Shown: positions 8,337-17,545, counted from the stretch's first letter. The stretch: DNA of 64,000 nt from Sphingomonas sp. R-74633 (GCF_013416555.1 NZ_JACCFG010000001.1:434001-498000), one strand, 5' to 3'. Numbers and translations: made by a program. Notes: a model not told the origin generated them from the letters alone.

Positions 8337-8912
8337 TTGGTCGGTGATCTAGGCGCAGCTACTCTCGATGTCCACGCGAAGGCCCGCGAAGTGCTGGGCT
8401 TCTGGTTCGCGCTTACGCCCGAGCAGCATTTTGCCAAATCGGCGAAGCTCGACGCGGAGATCGGATCGCGCTTCGGACAATTGCGCGATCTGGTGCTGGG
8501 ATCGGGCGCCGAGGGCTGGCGCGACGATCCCGAGACCCAGCTCGCCGCGATCATCCTGCTCGACCAGTTCAGCCGCAACCTCCACCGCGGCAGTGCCGAG
8601 GCCTTCGCCGCCGATCCGCTGGCGCTGACGCTCACGCTCGAGGCGATCACAAAGGGCTGGGACGCCGACATGCCCGCCGAGCGGCGCCAGTTCCTCTATC
8701 TGCCGCTCGAACATGCCGAGGATCCGCTGATGCAGAAGCTGAGCGTGGAGAAGTTCAACACGCTGGGCGAGGACTATGTCTATGATTTCGCCGTGAAGCA
8801 CGCCGAGGTGATCGCGAAGTTCGGGCGGTTCCCGAGCAGGAATGCGGCGCTTGGGCGGGAGTCGACGCCCGAGGAACTGGCGTTTTTGAGCCAGGACGGC
8901 GCCGGCTGGTAG
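8337..8912 (+). CDS. DUF924 family protein
   Basis: Cytoplasmic all-helical protein of 191 residues with the family marks VLGFWF near the N-terminus, LLDQFSRNLHRG near residues 76-87 and FLYLPLEHAED near residues 119-129. DUF924 structures resemble TPR-like folds; no activity is established. The TTG at 8337 is chosen because GAGGGGA lies about 7 bases upstream and no in-frame ATG precedes the conserved VLGFWF. The next alternative, a GTG within the motif, would cut it. The coding region therefore abuts the mtaB start, so the two promoters must overlap each other's coding DNA. Confidence 0.85.
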   Translation: MVGDLGAATLDVHAKAREVLGFWFALTPEQHFAKSAKLDAEIGSRFGQLRDLVLGSGAEGWRDDPETQLAAIILLDQFSRNLHRGSAEAFAADPLALTLTLEAITKGWDADMPAERRQFLYLPLEHAEDPLMQKLSVEKFNTLGEDYVYDFAVKHAEVIAKFGRFPSRNAALGRESTPEELAFLSQDGAGW

Positions 8913-8913
8913 A

Positions 8914-10545
8914 TCAGCCTGCCAGCCGCCGATCGCCCTCGGGCGTTTCCGGCGTGGTCTGGGCGTTTCCGCCGCTCAGGATCAGCCGCCGCTCGGCGAG
9001 CAGGCGCCGCACGCCGCTCACCGACAGCGGCTTGCTGTAGAGCCAGCCCTGCGCCTTGGCGCAGCCGGCGGCGCGCAGGCGCTCTTCGATCGCGGCGTCT
9101 TCCACGCCCTCGGCGGTGATCGGCAGGTTCAGGCTCGCGCCCAGGCTGATGATCGCGTTGACGATCGCGGCCGAGTCGGCGCTGGTGTTGAGCGACATGA
9201 TGAAGCTCTTGTCGATCTTGATCCGGTCGAACGGCAGCGCGCGCAGATGCGCCAGCGACGAATAGCCGGTGCCGAAATCGTCGAGCGCCAGCTTGGCGCC
9301 CTGGTTCTTCAGGCTGCCGACGATCGACTGGGCAAGCGCCAGATTGTCGAACAGCGAGCTTTCGGTGATCTCCACTTCGAGCCGGCTCGCCGGGAAGCCG
9401 GTCTCGGCCAGCACCTTGATGATCTTCTGCGCCAGCCACGCATCGCGCAGCTGCCAGGGCGAGATGTTGATCGACAGCGTGAGGCTGGGATCCCAATCGC
9501 GCGCCGCCACAAAGGCCTGGCGCATGATCGAGAGCGAGAGATCGGCGATCATGCCGGTTTCTTCCGCGATCGGGATGAACAGCTCGGGGCTGATCAGCCC
9601 GCGCTGCGGATGCTCCCAGCGCGCCAGCACCTCGAAGCCGTGGAGGCGGTTGGTGCTGAGGTCGATCTGCTGCTCGAAATAGGGGACGATCTCGCCGCGC
9701 GGGATCGCGGTGCGCAGGCCGTTCTCCAGCTCGTTGCGGATCTGGAGCTCGCGCTCCATCGAATGATCGAACCAGGCATAGCGATTGCGGCCGGATTTCT
9801 TGGCCGCGTACATCGCGATGTCGGCCGAGCGCATCAGCGCGTCGATGCTTGCGCAATCGAAGTCCGAACGGGCGATGCCGAGCGAGCAGGAAATATGCAG
9901 GCGCAGGCCCTCGGCCTCGAACGGCTGGGCCATGCGGCTGACCAGCCGCTCGGCGATGCGCTCCACCACCGCGGGCTCGCTGGGATCGAACAGGAAGCCG
10001 CAGGCGAATTCGTCGCCGCCCAGCCGCGCGGTCACTGCGATCGGCGGCATGACATGCGCGATCTCGCCGGCGACGGCGCGCAGCAGCGCATCGCCCACGG
10101 CGTGGCCGTGCATGTCGTTGATCGTCTTGAAGTGATCGAGGTCGAGCATGACCATCGCCATCGCCTTGCGGCGGCGCTGGGCCCGGACGAACATCGCCGC
10201 GCCTTCCTCGGCCAGGCTGCGGCGATTGTAGAAGCCGGTCAGCGGATCGCGATTCGCCAGCTGCTGGGCGCGCTCCTCGGCGGCGGCGCGGATCTGCACT
10301 TCCTGGCTCAGCGCGGTATGCCGGCGCCAGCCGAACAGGATCAGCGCGACGTTGAGCAGCAGCGCGATCACCAGCGTGCGGTCCGCGGGAGCGCCGCCTT
10401 CGAAATAATATTGCAGTGTTTTGGAGAGGACGGCGCTGCCCGTTCCTACGAAGAGCAGAATCGCGGAAACACTGATCGCACCCGAGAGCATGCTCGGGCG
10501 CGGCGCGCTTTGCGGAATGGCTTGATCTTCGAGGTCCAGCGACAT
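8914..10545 (-). CDS. Membrane-anchored GGDEF-EAL protein (c-di-GMP turnover)
   Basis: Predicted bifunctional or dual-domain c-di-GMP enzyme. From ATG 10545 it is 543 residues. Two hydrophobic segments at about residues 18-75 are followed by a short linker, a GGDEF domain (RLGGDEFACGF, intact catalytic loop) and an EAL domain (GFEVLARWEHP, i.e. EVL in place of EAL, with DDFGTGYSSLAHL and ITESSLFDN present). There is no recognisable sensor domain apart from the membrane region. An ATG at 10587 adds 14 residues and cannot be excluded; neither start has a strong ribosome-binding site. Confidence 0.9.
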   Translation of the reverse strand: MSLDLEDQAIPQSAPRPSMLSGAISVSAILLFVGTGSAVLSKTLQYYFEGGAPADRTLVIALLLNVALILFGWRRHTALSQEVQIRAAAEERAQQLANRDPLTGFYNRRSLAEEGAAMFVRAQRRRKAMAMVMLDLDHFKTINDMHGHAVGDALLRAVAGEIAHVMPPIAVTARLGGDEFACGFLFDPSEPAVVERIAERLVSRMAQPFEAEGLRLHISCSLGIARSDFDCASIDALMRSADIAMYAAKKSGRNRYAWFDHSMERELQIRNELENGLRTAIPRGEIVPYFEQQIDLSTNRLHGFEVLARWEHPQRGLISPELFIPIAEETGMIADLSLSIMRQAFVAARDWDPSLTLSINISPWQLRDAWLAQKIIKVLAETGFPASRLEVEITESSLFDNLALAQSIVGSLKNQGAKLALDDFGTGYSSLAHLRALPFDRIKIDKSFIMSLNTSADSAAIVNAIISLGASLNLPITAEGVEDAAIEERLRAAGCAKAQGWLYSKPLSVSGVRRLLAERRLILSGGNAQTTPETPEGDRRLAG

Positions 10546-10734
10546 GCCGGGAAATGTCCCCCAACTGCTATTGGGGCGGTTTCCCATGCTCAGGGTATAG
10601 AACGGGTTAAGCCCGGGACATGTTTGCGTAATATTTCTGCGCGGCCCTGCGGGCTTGCCTCGCGCGGGGGGATCGGCTAGGGGCCGCCGCGACCGTTCTC
10701 TTTGAACGCGAGACATTTGCCACCTCAAGGGGTG

Positions 10735-10766
10735 ACGCCGGCCGACGAGTTCTCGTCCGCCGGCGT
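10735..10766 (+). terminator. Strong hairpin with U-run upstream of ffh
   Basis: A 32-base near-perfect hairpin (arms ACGCCGGC and GCCGGCGT plus inner GACGA/TCGTC, loop GTTC) is followed by GTTTTG. It ends 42 bp before the ffh start. No gene on the plus strand precedes it (the upstream gene is divergent), so it would act on the ffh leader itself, as an attenuator or leader structure, if the transcript starts upstream. Confidence 0.5.
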
Positions 10767-10808
10767 GTTTTGCGTTTGGCGAATCGCGGTTCGGAATTGG
10801 AGTTTTTG

Positions 10809-12314
10809 ATGTTCGAGTCTCTGAGCGAGCGGCTGGGTGGCGTCTTCGAGCGCCTGCGTGGTCGTGGCGCGCTCAACGAAGCCGATGTCCGCACCGCCAT
10901 GCGCGAAGTGCGGATCGCCCTGCTGGAGGCCGATGTCGCGCTTCCGGTGGCGCGCGACTTCGTCGAGAAGGTGACCGAACAGGCCGTCGGCCACGAAGTC
11001 CTGCGCTCGATCACGCCCGGCCAGCAGGTCGTCAAGATCGTCCACGACGCGCTCGTGGACATGCTGGGCCCCGATACTGCCGAGCTGAACATCGACGTGA
11101 CGCCGCCGGCGATCATCATGCTCGTCGGCCTCCAGGGCTCGGGCAAGACGACCACCACCGCCAAGCTGTCCAAGCTGCTCAAGAGCCAGGGCAAGAAGGT
11201 GATGATGGCGTCGCTGGACGTTAATCGTCCGGCCGCGCAGGAGCAGCTCGCGGTGCTCGGCACCCAGACCGACGTGCAGACGCTGCCGATCGTCGCCGGC
11301 CAGCAGCCGGTCGAGATCGCCCGCCGCGCGCTGAGTGCCGCCAAGCTCCAGGGCTTCGATGTCCTGATGCTCGACACCGCCGGCCGACTGCACGTCGACC
11401 AGGCGCTGATGGACGAGATGAAGTCGGTCGCGGACATCGCGCAGCCGAACGAAATCCTCCTCGTCGTCGACTCGCTCACCGGCCAGGACGCCGTCAACGT
11501 CGCATCGAGCTTCTCCGAGCAGGTGCCGCTGACCGGCGTGATCCTCACCCGCATGGACGGCGATGCCCGCGGCGGCGCGGCGCTGTCGATGCGCGCCGTC
11601 ACCGGCAAGCCGATCAAGTTCGCCGGCATGGGCGAAAAGCTCGACGCGCTCGAGCCCTTCCACCCCAAGCGCGTTGCCGGCCGCATCCTCGGCATGGGCG
11701 ACGTCGTGTCGCTGGTCGAAAAGGCCGCGGCGGCGATCCAGGAGGAAGACGCCGAGCGCATGGCGGCGCGGCTCGCCAAGGGCCAGTTCGACATGAACGA
11801 CCTGCGCGGCCAGCTTTCGCAGATGCAGCGCATGGGCGGCATCGGCGCGCTCGCAGGCATGATGCCGGGCATGAAGAAGGCGCAGGCCGCAGTCGATCAG
11901 GCCGGCGGCGACCGGGTGCTGATCCGCATGGACGCGATGATCACCTCGATGACGCCCAAGGAGCGCTCCAAGCCCGATCTGATCAACGCCAAGCGCAAGA
12001 TCCGCATCGCCAAGGGCTCGGGGACGACCGTGCAGGACGTCAACAAGCTGCTCAAGATGCACCTCGAGATGCAGACCGCGATGAAGCGGCTGAAGAAGAT
12101 GGGCGGGCTCAAGGGCCTGATGGGCATGCTCGGCAAGGGCGGCCCCGGCGGCGGCATGGGCGGCATCGGCAATGCGCTGGGCGGCGCCGAGCTGGGCGAC
12201 ATGATGGGCAAGCTTGGCGGCCCCGGCGGCGGCGCCGGCGGGCTTCCCGGCCTGGGTGGCCCGGGCGCTCCGCAGCTCCCGCCCGGCTTCGAGAATTTCC
12301 TGAAAAAGAAGTAA
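10809..12314 (+). CDS. ffh: Signal recognition particle protein Ffh
   Basis: SRP54 GTPase that binds signal sequences and 4.5S RNA. ATG 10809 (GGAG 9 bases upstream) gives 501 residues, MFESLSERLGGVFERLRGRG onward. N domain 1-85, G domain with GLQGSGKTTTTAKLSK, DVNRPAAQEQL, DTAGRLHVD and TRMDGDARGGAAL, and Met-rich M domain (about 300-430). The C-terminal 70 residues are Gly/Met/Pro-rich low complexity, longer than in E. coli. The 4.5S RNA gene is not in the window. It is followed after 32 bp by rpsP, the usual ffh-rpsP order. Confidence 0.96.
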   Translation: MFESLSERLGGVFERLRGRGALNEADVRTAMREVRIALLEADVALPVARDFVEKVTEQAVGHEVLRSITPGQQVVKIVHDALVDMLGPDTAELNIDVTPPAIIMLVGLQGSGKTTTTAKLSKLLKSQGKKVMMASLDVNRPAAQEQLAVLGTQTDVQTLPIVAGQQPVEIARRALSAAKLQGFDVLMLDTAGRLHVDQALMDEMKSVADIAQPNEILLVVDSLTGQDAVNVASSFSEQVPLTGVILTRMDGDARGGAALSMRAVTGKPIKFAGMGEKLDALEPFHPKRVAGRILGMGDVVSLVEKAAAAIQEEDAERMAARLAKGQFDMNDLRGQLSQMQRMGGIGALAGMMPGMKKAQAAVDQAGGDRVLIRMDAMITSMTPKERSKPDLINAKRKIRIAKGSGTTVQDVNKLLKMHLEMQTAMKRLKKMGGLKGLMGMLGKGGPGGGMGGIGNALGGAELGDMMGKLGGPGGGAGGLPGLGGPGAPQLPPGFENFLKKK

Positions 12315-12346
12315 TTTAACTCAAGATCGTAAGAAGGAAGATTGTA

Positions 12347-12934
12347 ATGGCTATTTCCCTGCGTCTGTCGCGCGGCGGCTCCAAGAAGCGTCCATACTAC
12401 CGCATCGTCGTCGCTGACGCCCGTTCGCCCCGCGACGGCAAGTTCATCGAGAAGATCGGCACGTACAACCCGCTCCTCGCCAAGGACGACGCCAAGCGCA
12501 TCGTGCTCGACGGTGAGCGCGCCAGCTACTGGCTGGGCGTCGGCGCGCAGCCGACCGACCGCGTTGCCCGCTTCCTCGATGCCGCCGGCCTCAAGGAGCG
12601 TACCGCCAAGAGCAACCCGAACAAGGGCAAGCCGGGCGAGAAGGCCGTCGAGCGCGCTGAAGAGCGTGCCGAGAAGGCCAAGGCCGCTGAGGAAGCCGCT
12701 GCCGAGGCAGCTGCCGCTCCGGCTCCCGAGCCCGTCGCTGAGGAAGCTCCGGCCGAGGGCTCGAACGAAGAAGCAGAGGCCGTGATGGCCGCCGAAGTCG
12801 AAGCCGCGACCGAAGAGCCGACCCCGGAGGCCGAGCAGGTCGCCGAGGCAGTCGCCGAAGAGACCCCGGCCGTCGAGGCTGCCGCTGAGGAGGCTCCGGC
12901 CGCCGAAGCGGGCGAGGAAAAGGCCGAGGGCTGA
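12347..12934 (+). CDS. rpsP: 30S ribosomal protein S16 with long acidic C-terminal tail
   Basis: Component of the small subunit body. The conserved S16 fold fills about residues 1-85 ([20 protein letters not shown] to [10 protein letters not shown]). Bacterial S16 is usually 80-100 residues; here 195. Residues about 88-195 start basic and then become an Ala/Glu/Pro tail with repeats of the EEAPAEAA type. Such tails are known in alphaproteobacteria, but this one is long. It has an AGAAGGAAG ribosome-binding site and runs straight into rimM (3-bp gap). Confidence 0.96.
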   Translation: MAISLRLSRGGSKKRPYYRIVVADARSPRDGKFIEKIGTYNPLLAKDDAKRIVLDGERASYWLGVGAQPTDRVARFLDAAGLKERTAKSNPNKGKPGEKAVERAEERAEKAKAAEEAAAEAAAAPAPEPVAEEAPAEGSNEEAEAVMAAEVEAATEEPTPEAEQVAEAVAEETPAVEAAAEEAPAAEAGEEKAEG

Positions 12935-12937
12935 TCC

Positions 12938-13429
12938 TTGTCGGATAATCGCTCCGTCACGCTTGCCGTCGTCATTGGTGCGCACGGCGTGACGGGCGAG
13001 GTCCGTCTGAAGGTCTTCGCCGAGGACCTGTCGGCGCACCGCCAGTTCAATGGCGGTGCGCTGACGCTCAAATCGGTGCGCGGCGGGTCGAACGGCACGA
13101 TCGCGCGCTTCGCCGAAGTGGCCGACCGCAATGCGGCGGAGGCCCTGCGCGGGACCGAACTCAGCGTCCCGCGCGCGGCGCTGCCCCCGCTTGGCGAGGG
13201 CGAATATTATCATGTCGACCTGCTCGGGCTCCCGGCCGTCTCCGACGAAGGTGAGGCGCTGGGCAAGATCGTGGCGATCGACAATTTCGGCGCGGGCGAC
13301 GTGCTCGAGATCGAGCGGCCGGCCGACGAGAGCGGCAAGGCCAAGCGCTTCATGGTGCCGATGATCCCCGCCGCAGTGCCCGAATGGGATGCCGAGCGCA
13401 TCGTCGTGAGCGCCGCCTTCGTCGAATGA
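12938..13429 (+). CDS. rimM: Ribosome maturation factor RimM
   Basis: Assembly factor for the 30S head, binding S19. 163 residues with an N-terminal RimM barrel (VTLAVVIGAHGVTGEVRLK, about 5-85) and a C-terminal PRC-barrel (EYYHVDLLGLPAV, about 88-163). The first codon is taken as TTG at 12938 (GAGGG upstream), since no in-frame ATG precedes the conserved IGAHG. The stop overlaps the following metallophosphoesterase start as ATGA. In most bacteria trmD follows directly; here it is 6.8 kb downstream. Confidence 0.93.
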   Translation: MSDNRSVTLAVVIGAHGVTGEVRLKVFAEDLSAHRQFNGGALTLKSVRGGSNGTIARFAEVADRNAAEALRGTELSVPRAALPPLGEGEYYHVDLLGLPAVSDEGEALGKIVAIDNFGAGDVLEIERPADESGKAKRFMVPMIPAAVPEWDAERIVVSAAFVE

Positions 13430-14151
13430 CGCGGACTGCGGTCCTTTCCGACATCCACGGCAACCTGCCGGCCCTGATCGCAGTCGTCGCCGATGCCGAG
13501 GCGCGGGGCTGCACCCGCTTCCTCAACCTGGGCGATATCCTCTCGGGCCCGCTATGGCCGGCCGAGACAGCCGAATGGCTGATGGCGCGCGACTGGCCGA
13601 GCATCGCCGGCAATCACGAGCGCCAGGTGCTGACGCTGCCGGTGGAGCGGATGAACGCGTCGGACGCTTTCACCCGCGCCGCGCTGGTTCCCGAGGCACT
13701 TACCTGGATGGCGGCGCTGCCCGAGACGCTGGTGCTGGACGATATGTTCCTCTGCCACGGCACGCCCGCAAGCGACGTCACCCCGCTCACCGATACGCTC
13801 GAGGGTGCCAGCCTGCGCGTCGCCAGCGAGGCCGAACTCGCCACGCGGCTGGCGGGGCGCGGGGAGGGGCTTGTCCTGTGCGGCCACACCCATGTTCCGC
13901 GCCTGCTGGACCTGTCCGATGGTCGCTGCGTGCTCAATCCGGGCAGCGTCGGCCTGCAGGCCTATGACGACGATCACCCGCGGCCCTACCGCGTCGAGAA
14001 TGGCGATCCGCTCGCGCGCTATGCCGTGATCGACGGGGTGGAGATCGGCCTCCACGCCGTTGCCTATGACCATCTCGCCGCTGCCCGTAAGGCCGAAGCG
14101 GAGGGCCGCCCCGACTGGGCGATTGCATTGGCAACGGGCCGGATGCGCTAG
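13426..14151 (+). CDS. Metallophosphoesterase (YfcE/MJ0936-like)
   Basis: Cytoplasmic two-metal phosphoesterase of 241 residues. The full motif set is present: SDIHGNLPAL near residue 8, GDI near 35, GNHE near 60, CHGTP near 105, CGHTHVPR near 150 and NPGSVG near 170. Substrates in this family vary (phosphodiesters, nucleotides) and cannot be assigned. It overlaps rimM by 4 bp and is therefore translated from the rpsP-rimM transcript, which is an odd position for an otherwise unrelated enzyme. Confidence 0.9.
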   Translation: MTRTAVLSDIHGNLPALIAVVADAEARGCTRFLNLGDILSGPLWPAETAEWLMARDWPSIAGNHERQVLTLPVERMNASDAFTRAALVPEALTWMAALPETLVLDDMFLCHGTPASDVTPLTDTLEGASLRVASEAELATRLAGRGEGLVLCGHTHVPRLLDLSDGRCVLNPGSVGLQAYDDDHPRPYRVENGDPLARYAVIDGVEIGLHAVAYDHLAAARKAEAEGRPDWAIALATGRMR

Positions 14152-14233
14152 GGCTGGTTTTCGGGGTTTTCCCCGATCATCGCTGACCCCGCACCCTGAT
14201 AGATTCCGCTCCGTACAAATCGGAGCCAAGCCC

Positions 14234-14572
14234 ATGAAACCCATCTATTTCGTCGTCGCGCTGCCGTTCGCGCTGCTGGCCACGAGCCCGGCTGCCGCGC
14301 AGAATCTCAGCACCAAGGAAAAGCAGCGCGTCGCCCGCGCCGATCCGCGCGATCAGGACGCGGTCTATAATTGCCTGATGGCCAAGAAGAAGGGCGCCAA
14401 GACCGGCACGATCGCCGGCGGTGCCGCAGGCGTGGCCGGCGGGGTGATCGGCGGTGCCAGCGTCGGCGGGACGATCATCGCCGGTGCGGTCGGTGCGGGC
14501 GCCGGGCGGCTGCTCGGCCAGGGCACGTCGACCAACAGCTATTGCGACGACGTGCTCAAGCGCAACAAGTAG
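14234..14572 (+). CDS. Exported glycine-zipper protein
   Basis: 112 residues from ATG 14234 (GGAGCCAAG upstream). A signal peptide MKPIYFVVALPFALLATSPAAAQ is followed by a charged stretch, then a glycine-zipper segment at about residues 55-92 (GTIAGGAAGVAGGVIGGA type) that could insert in a membrane, and a Cys near each end of the mature protein (YNCLM and YCDDV). The family resembles the Rick_17kDa/glycine-zipper outer-membrane proteins but lacks a lipobox. The role is unknown. Confidence 0.8.
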   Translation: MKPIYFVVALPFALLATSPAAAQNLSTKEKQRVARADPRDQDAVYNCLMAKKKGAKTGTIAGGAAGVAGGVIGGASVGGTIIAGAVGAGAGRLLGQGTSTNSYCDDVLKRNK

Positions 14573-14629
14573 ACGATGCCCCCCATCGCGGCATAGGATT
14601 GCCTCCATACCGGCTTGAGGGAGCAGGCT

Positions 14630-16015
14630 ATGGGGGTTGTCGCGACAAGGCGCGAATTGCTGCGAAGTGCGGCGGGGCTGGGCCTCGCGGGCATGATCCC
14701 GGCGCTGGCCGGCTGCTCGGAGGCGAAGGCCGCACAGCCTCCGAACATCCTGTTCATCCTCGCCGATGACCTCGGTTACGCCGATCTCAGTTGCTACGGC
14801 CGGCGCGATTATGTGACGCCTCACCTCGATACGCTGGCGTCGCAGGGCGTGCGGCTGACGCAGGGCTATGCGAACAGCTGCGTCTGCTCCTCGACGCGGA
14901 TCGGGCTCGTCACCGGGCGCTATCAGCAGCGGCTGGTGGTGGGGTTGGAGGAGCCGATCACCACGCCCAAGCCGACCGACATGCTGCCCGCCGGCCACCC
15001 GACCATCGCCTCGCTGCTCAAGGCGCAGGGCTATCGCACCGCGCTGATCGGCAAATGGCATATCGGCGGTGCGCCCGCGGCGGCGCCGACCAATTACGGC
15101 TATGATCATTTCTACGGCTATACCGGAGGTGGCACGAGCTATTACCCGCTCAGCGCCGCCAATCCGATGCCCGACGATCTGATCTCGAACGGCAGCCCGG
15201 TTGCGTGGAACGGCTATCTCACCGACGTGCTGGCGGACGAGGCGGTTCGCTGGATCACGGGGGGCTGGGGCCCCTTCTTCCTCAGCATGCATTTCAACGC
15301 GCCGCATGCGCCCTGGACCGCGCCGGGTGACATGGCGGGCGCCGCGCTATGGACCGATGCACTCGACCGCAATCGCGGCAATCTCGATGCCTTTGCGAAG
15401 ATCGTCGTCAATCTCGACCAGAATATCGGCAAGATCCTGGCGACGCTCGACGCGCTGCACCTCGCCAACGATACGATCGTCGTCTTCACCAGCGACAATG
15501 GCGGGGAGCGTTTTTCGGAGATGTGGCCGTTCACCGGGGTGAAGGGCGAGCTGCTCGAGGGCGGCCTGCGCGTGCCGCTGATCCTACGCTGGCCGGGCAA
15601 GATCGCGCCGGCGACCACCTCGCCCCAGGTGATGGTGTCGATGGACTTCCTGCCGACACTGCTCGCCGCGGCAGGCGGGGCGCCCGATCCCGCATTCCCC
15701 TCGGACGGCGAGAATCTGCTCCCCGTGCTGACCGGCGCCTCCGCACCGCATCCGCGCAAACTGTTCTGGCGCCACAAGGCGGGCGACCAGGCCGCAGTGC
15801 GCGACGGCGACTGGAAGTATCTGCGCCTGGGCGGGAAAGAGCATCTGTTCGATCTCGCCGCCGATGCCCGCGAACGCGCCGATCGCTCGGCCGACGAACC
15901 TGCCCGCTTCGCCCAGCTGCGTGATGCCTGGACCGCCTGGAACGCCGGCATGCTGCCGTACAGCGCCGCCAACTTCACTTATGACGTAACCCAGGTCGAC
16001 GCCGACCGGTATTGA
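14630..16015 (+). CDS. Sulfatase (arylsulfatase family), exported
   Basis: Type I sulfatase of 461 residues that would hydrolyse sulfate esters in the periplasm or at the membrane. The N-terminus has a twin-arginine-like TRRELLR and then LAGC, so it may be a Tat-exported lipoprotein. ILADDLGYADLSCYG binds the metal. The active-site Cys lies in CSSTRIGLVTGR, where the usual Pro of CxPxR is Ser. Formylglycine formation would need a maturation enzyme not seen here. FTSDNGGE and KWHIGG are further sulfatase marks. ATG 14630 has GAGGGAGCAGG upstream. The next gene starts 12 bp after it. Confidence 0.9.
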   Translation: MGVVATRRELLRSAAGLGLAGMIPALAGCSEAKAAQPPNILFILADDLGYADLSCYGRRDYVTPHLDTLASQGVRLTQGYANSCVCSSTRIGLVTGRYQQRLVVGLEEPITTPKPTDMLPAGHPTIASLLKAQGYRTALIGKWHIGGAPAAAPTNYGYDHFYGYTGGGTSYYPLSAANPMPDDLISNGSPVAWNGYLTDVLADEAVRWITGGWGPFFLSMHFNAPHAPWTAPGDMAGAALWTDALDRNRGNLDAFAKIVVNLDQNIGKILATLDALHLANDTIVVFTSDNGGERFSEMWPFTGVKGELLEGGLRVPLILRWPGKIAPATTSPQVMVSMDFLPTLLAAAGGAPDPAFPSDGENLLPVLTGASAPHPRKLFWRHKAGDQAAVRDGDWKYLRLGGKEHLFDLAADARERADRSADEPARFAQLRDAWTAWNAGMLPYSAANFTYDVTQVDADRY

Positions 16016-16027
16016 AGGACTGTGCGC

Positions 16028-17545
16028 ATGATCCGGTTCGGCACTGCTCTCCTCGCCGCATTCTGCTGTCTCGCCGCGCCGGCGATGGCGCAGACAAAGG
16101 CAACAGCGCTCCAGCCGCAGTTCGACGCGATCGACCGCCAGTTCGAGGCTTTCCAGCGCGACACGCCGACGCCGGGCCTCGTCTATGGGATCGTCGCCGA
16201 AGGGAAGCTCGTCCATGTCCGCGGCTTCGGCGTGCAGGAACTGACCGCCAGGCGCCCGGTCACCCCCGACACGCTGTTCCGCATCGCCTCGATGACCAAG
16301 GCCTTCACTGCGCTCTCGATCCTGTCGCTGCGCGATGCCGGCAAGCTCTCGCTCGACGATCTCGCCGAAAAATACGTGCCCGAGATGCGCGGCTGGAAAT
16401 ATCCCACCACCGACAGCCCGCGCATCCGGATCCGCGACCTGCTCTCGCACGTCGCCGGCTTCGTCACCGACGACCCCTGGGGCGACCGCCAGACGCCGAT
16501 GCCCGAGGCGGAGTTCACCAAATTGCTTCAGACCGGCGTGCCGTTCAGCCGCGTGCCCGATACCGCGCATGAATATTCCAACTTCGGCTATGCGCTGCTC
16601 GGCCACATCATCGCGAACGTCTCGGGCATGCCCTATCGCAGCTATGTCGAGCGGACGATCCTCAAGCCGCTGGGGATGACCTCGAGCGGGTTCGAAGTCG
16701 GCGAATGGCCGATCGAGCGCCGCGCGATCGGCTACCGCTTCGAGAATGGCGCGTGGCAGGAAGAGCCGACGATGCACCACGGCGCTTTCGGCCCGATGGG
16801 CGGGCTCCAGGTGAGCGCCAGGGACTATGGCAAGTGGATCGCCTTCCTGCTCTCCGCCTGGCCGCCGCGCGACGGCCCCGATACCGGCCCGGTCAAGCGC
16901 GCCACGGTGCGCGAACTGACGCAGGGGCTCAACTTCGTCCGCATGACCCCGCGCTACGGCGCCACCGCGAGGACCGGCTGCATGCAGGGCACCGCCTATG
17001 GCAAGGGGCTGCGTGTCTCGCAGGATTGCGAGCTCGGCATGATGCTCCATCACGGCGGCGGCTATCCCGGCTATGGCTCGCACATGCTGCTGGTTCCCGA
17101 GGCGGGGGTGGGGATCTTCGTCTTCACCAACCGCACCTATACCGGCGCATCGGGCACCGCCTGGGACGCGATGTTCGGCCTCGACAAGGCGGGCGCGCTG
17201 ACCTTTGCCGAGGCGCCGGTCACCCCCGATCTCGCCGCGGCGCTCGACACTGCGCGGGCGATCTATGCGGCGGGAGAAGTCACTACCGCGCAATCGTCGC
17301 TGGCGATGAACTTCCTGATGGACCGTTCGGCCGAGGGCTGGCGGAGTGACCTGGCCGCCCTGCATGCCCAGCTTGGCGCGTGCACCGCCAAGGCGGAGCC
17401 GCCGCATCCGACCGGGCGCTTGTCCGGCGCCTTCCGCTGGCGGTGCGACAAGGGCATGCTCGACGGCACGATCCTGCTCGCGCCGACCAGTCCGGTGACG
17501 ATCCAGTCACTCAAGTTCACGCCTGTCCCGGCAGCCAAGCCTTGA
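16028..17545 (+). CDS. Serine hydrolase, class C beta-lactamase fold
   Basis: Exported penicillin-binding-protein-like hydrolase of 505 residues (beta-lactamase/DD-peptidase/esterase superfamily). Signal peptide MIRFGTALLAAFCCLAAPAMAQ. Catalytic SMTK at about residue 98, the second motif YSN in HEYSNFGYALLG and the third motif HHGGG in place of KTG. About 150 extra residues after the catalytic domain form a C-terminal domain of unknown role. Paired with the upstream sulfatase, probably in one transcript. Activity could be on esters, D-amino peptides or beta-lactams; the sequence does not decide. Confidence 0.88.
   Translation: MIRFGTALLAAFCCLAAPAMAQTKATALQPQFDAIDRQFEAFQRDTPTPGLVYGIVAEGKLVHVRGFGVQELTARRPVTPDTLFRIASMTKAFTALSILSLRDAGKLSLDDLAEKYVPEMRGWKYPTTDSPRIRIRDLLSHVAGFVTDDPWGDRQTPMPEAEFTKLLQTGVPFSRVPDTAHEYSNFGYALLGHIIANVSGMPYRSYVERTILKPLGMTSSGFEVGEWPIERRAIGYRFENGAWQEEPTMHHGAFGPMGGLQVSARDYGKWIAFLLSAWPPRDGPDTGPVKRATVRELTQGLNFVRMTPRYGATARTGCMQGTAYGKGLRVSQDCELGMMLHHGGGYPGYGSHMLLVPEAGVGIFVFTNRTYTGASGTAWDAMFGLDKAGALTFAEAPVTPDLAAALDTARAIYAAGEVTTAQSSLAMNFLMDRSAEGWRSDLAALHAQLGACTAKAEPPHPTGRLSGAFRWRCDKGMLDGTILLAPTSPVTIQSLKFTPVPAAKP

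Noticed and set aside
10620..10770. Possible 4.5S RNA gene next to ffh
   Set aside because: The conserved GGUCAGG-GGAA-AGCAGCC core of SRP RNA is absent; only a simple hairpin is present.
15584..17407. A 607-residue minus-strand frame over the sulfatase and serine hydrolase
   Set aside because: Antisense shadow; both plus-strand genes carry complete active-site motifs.
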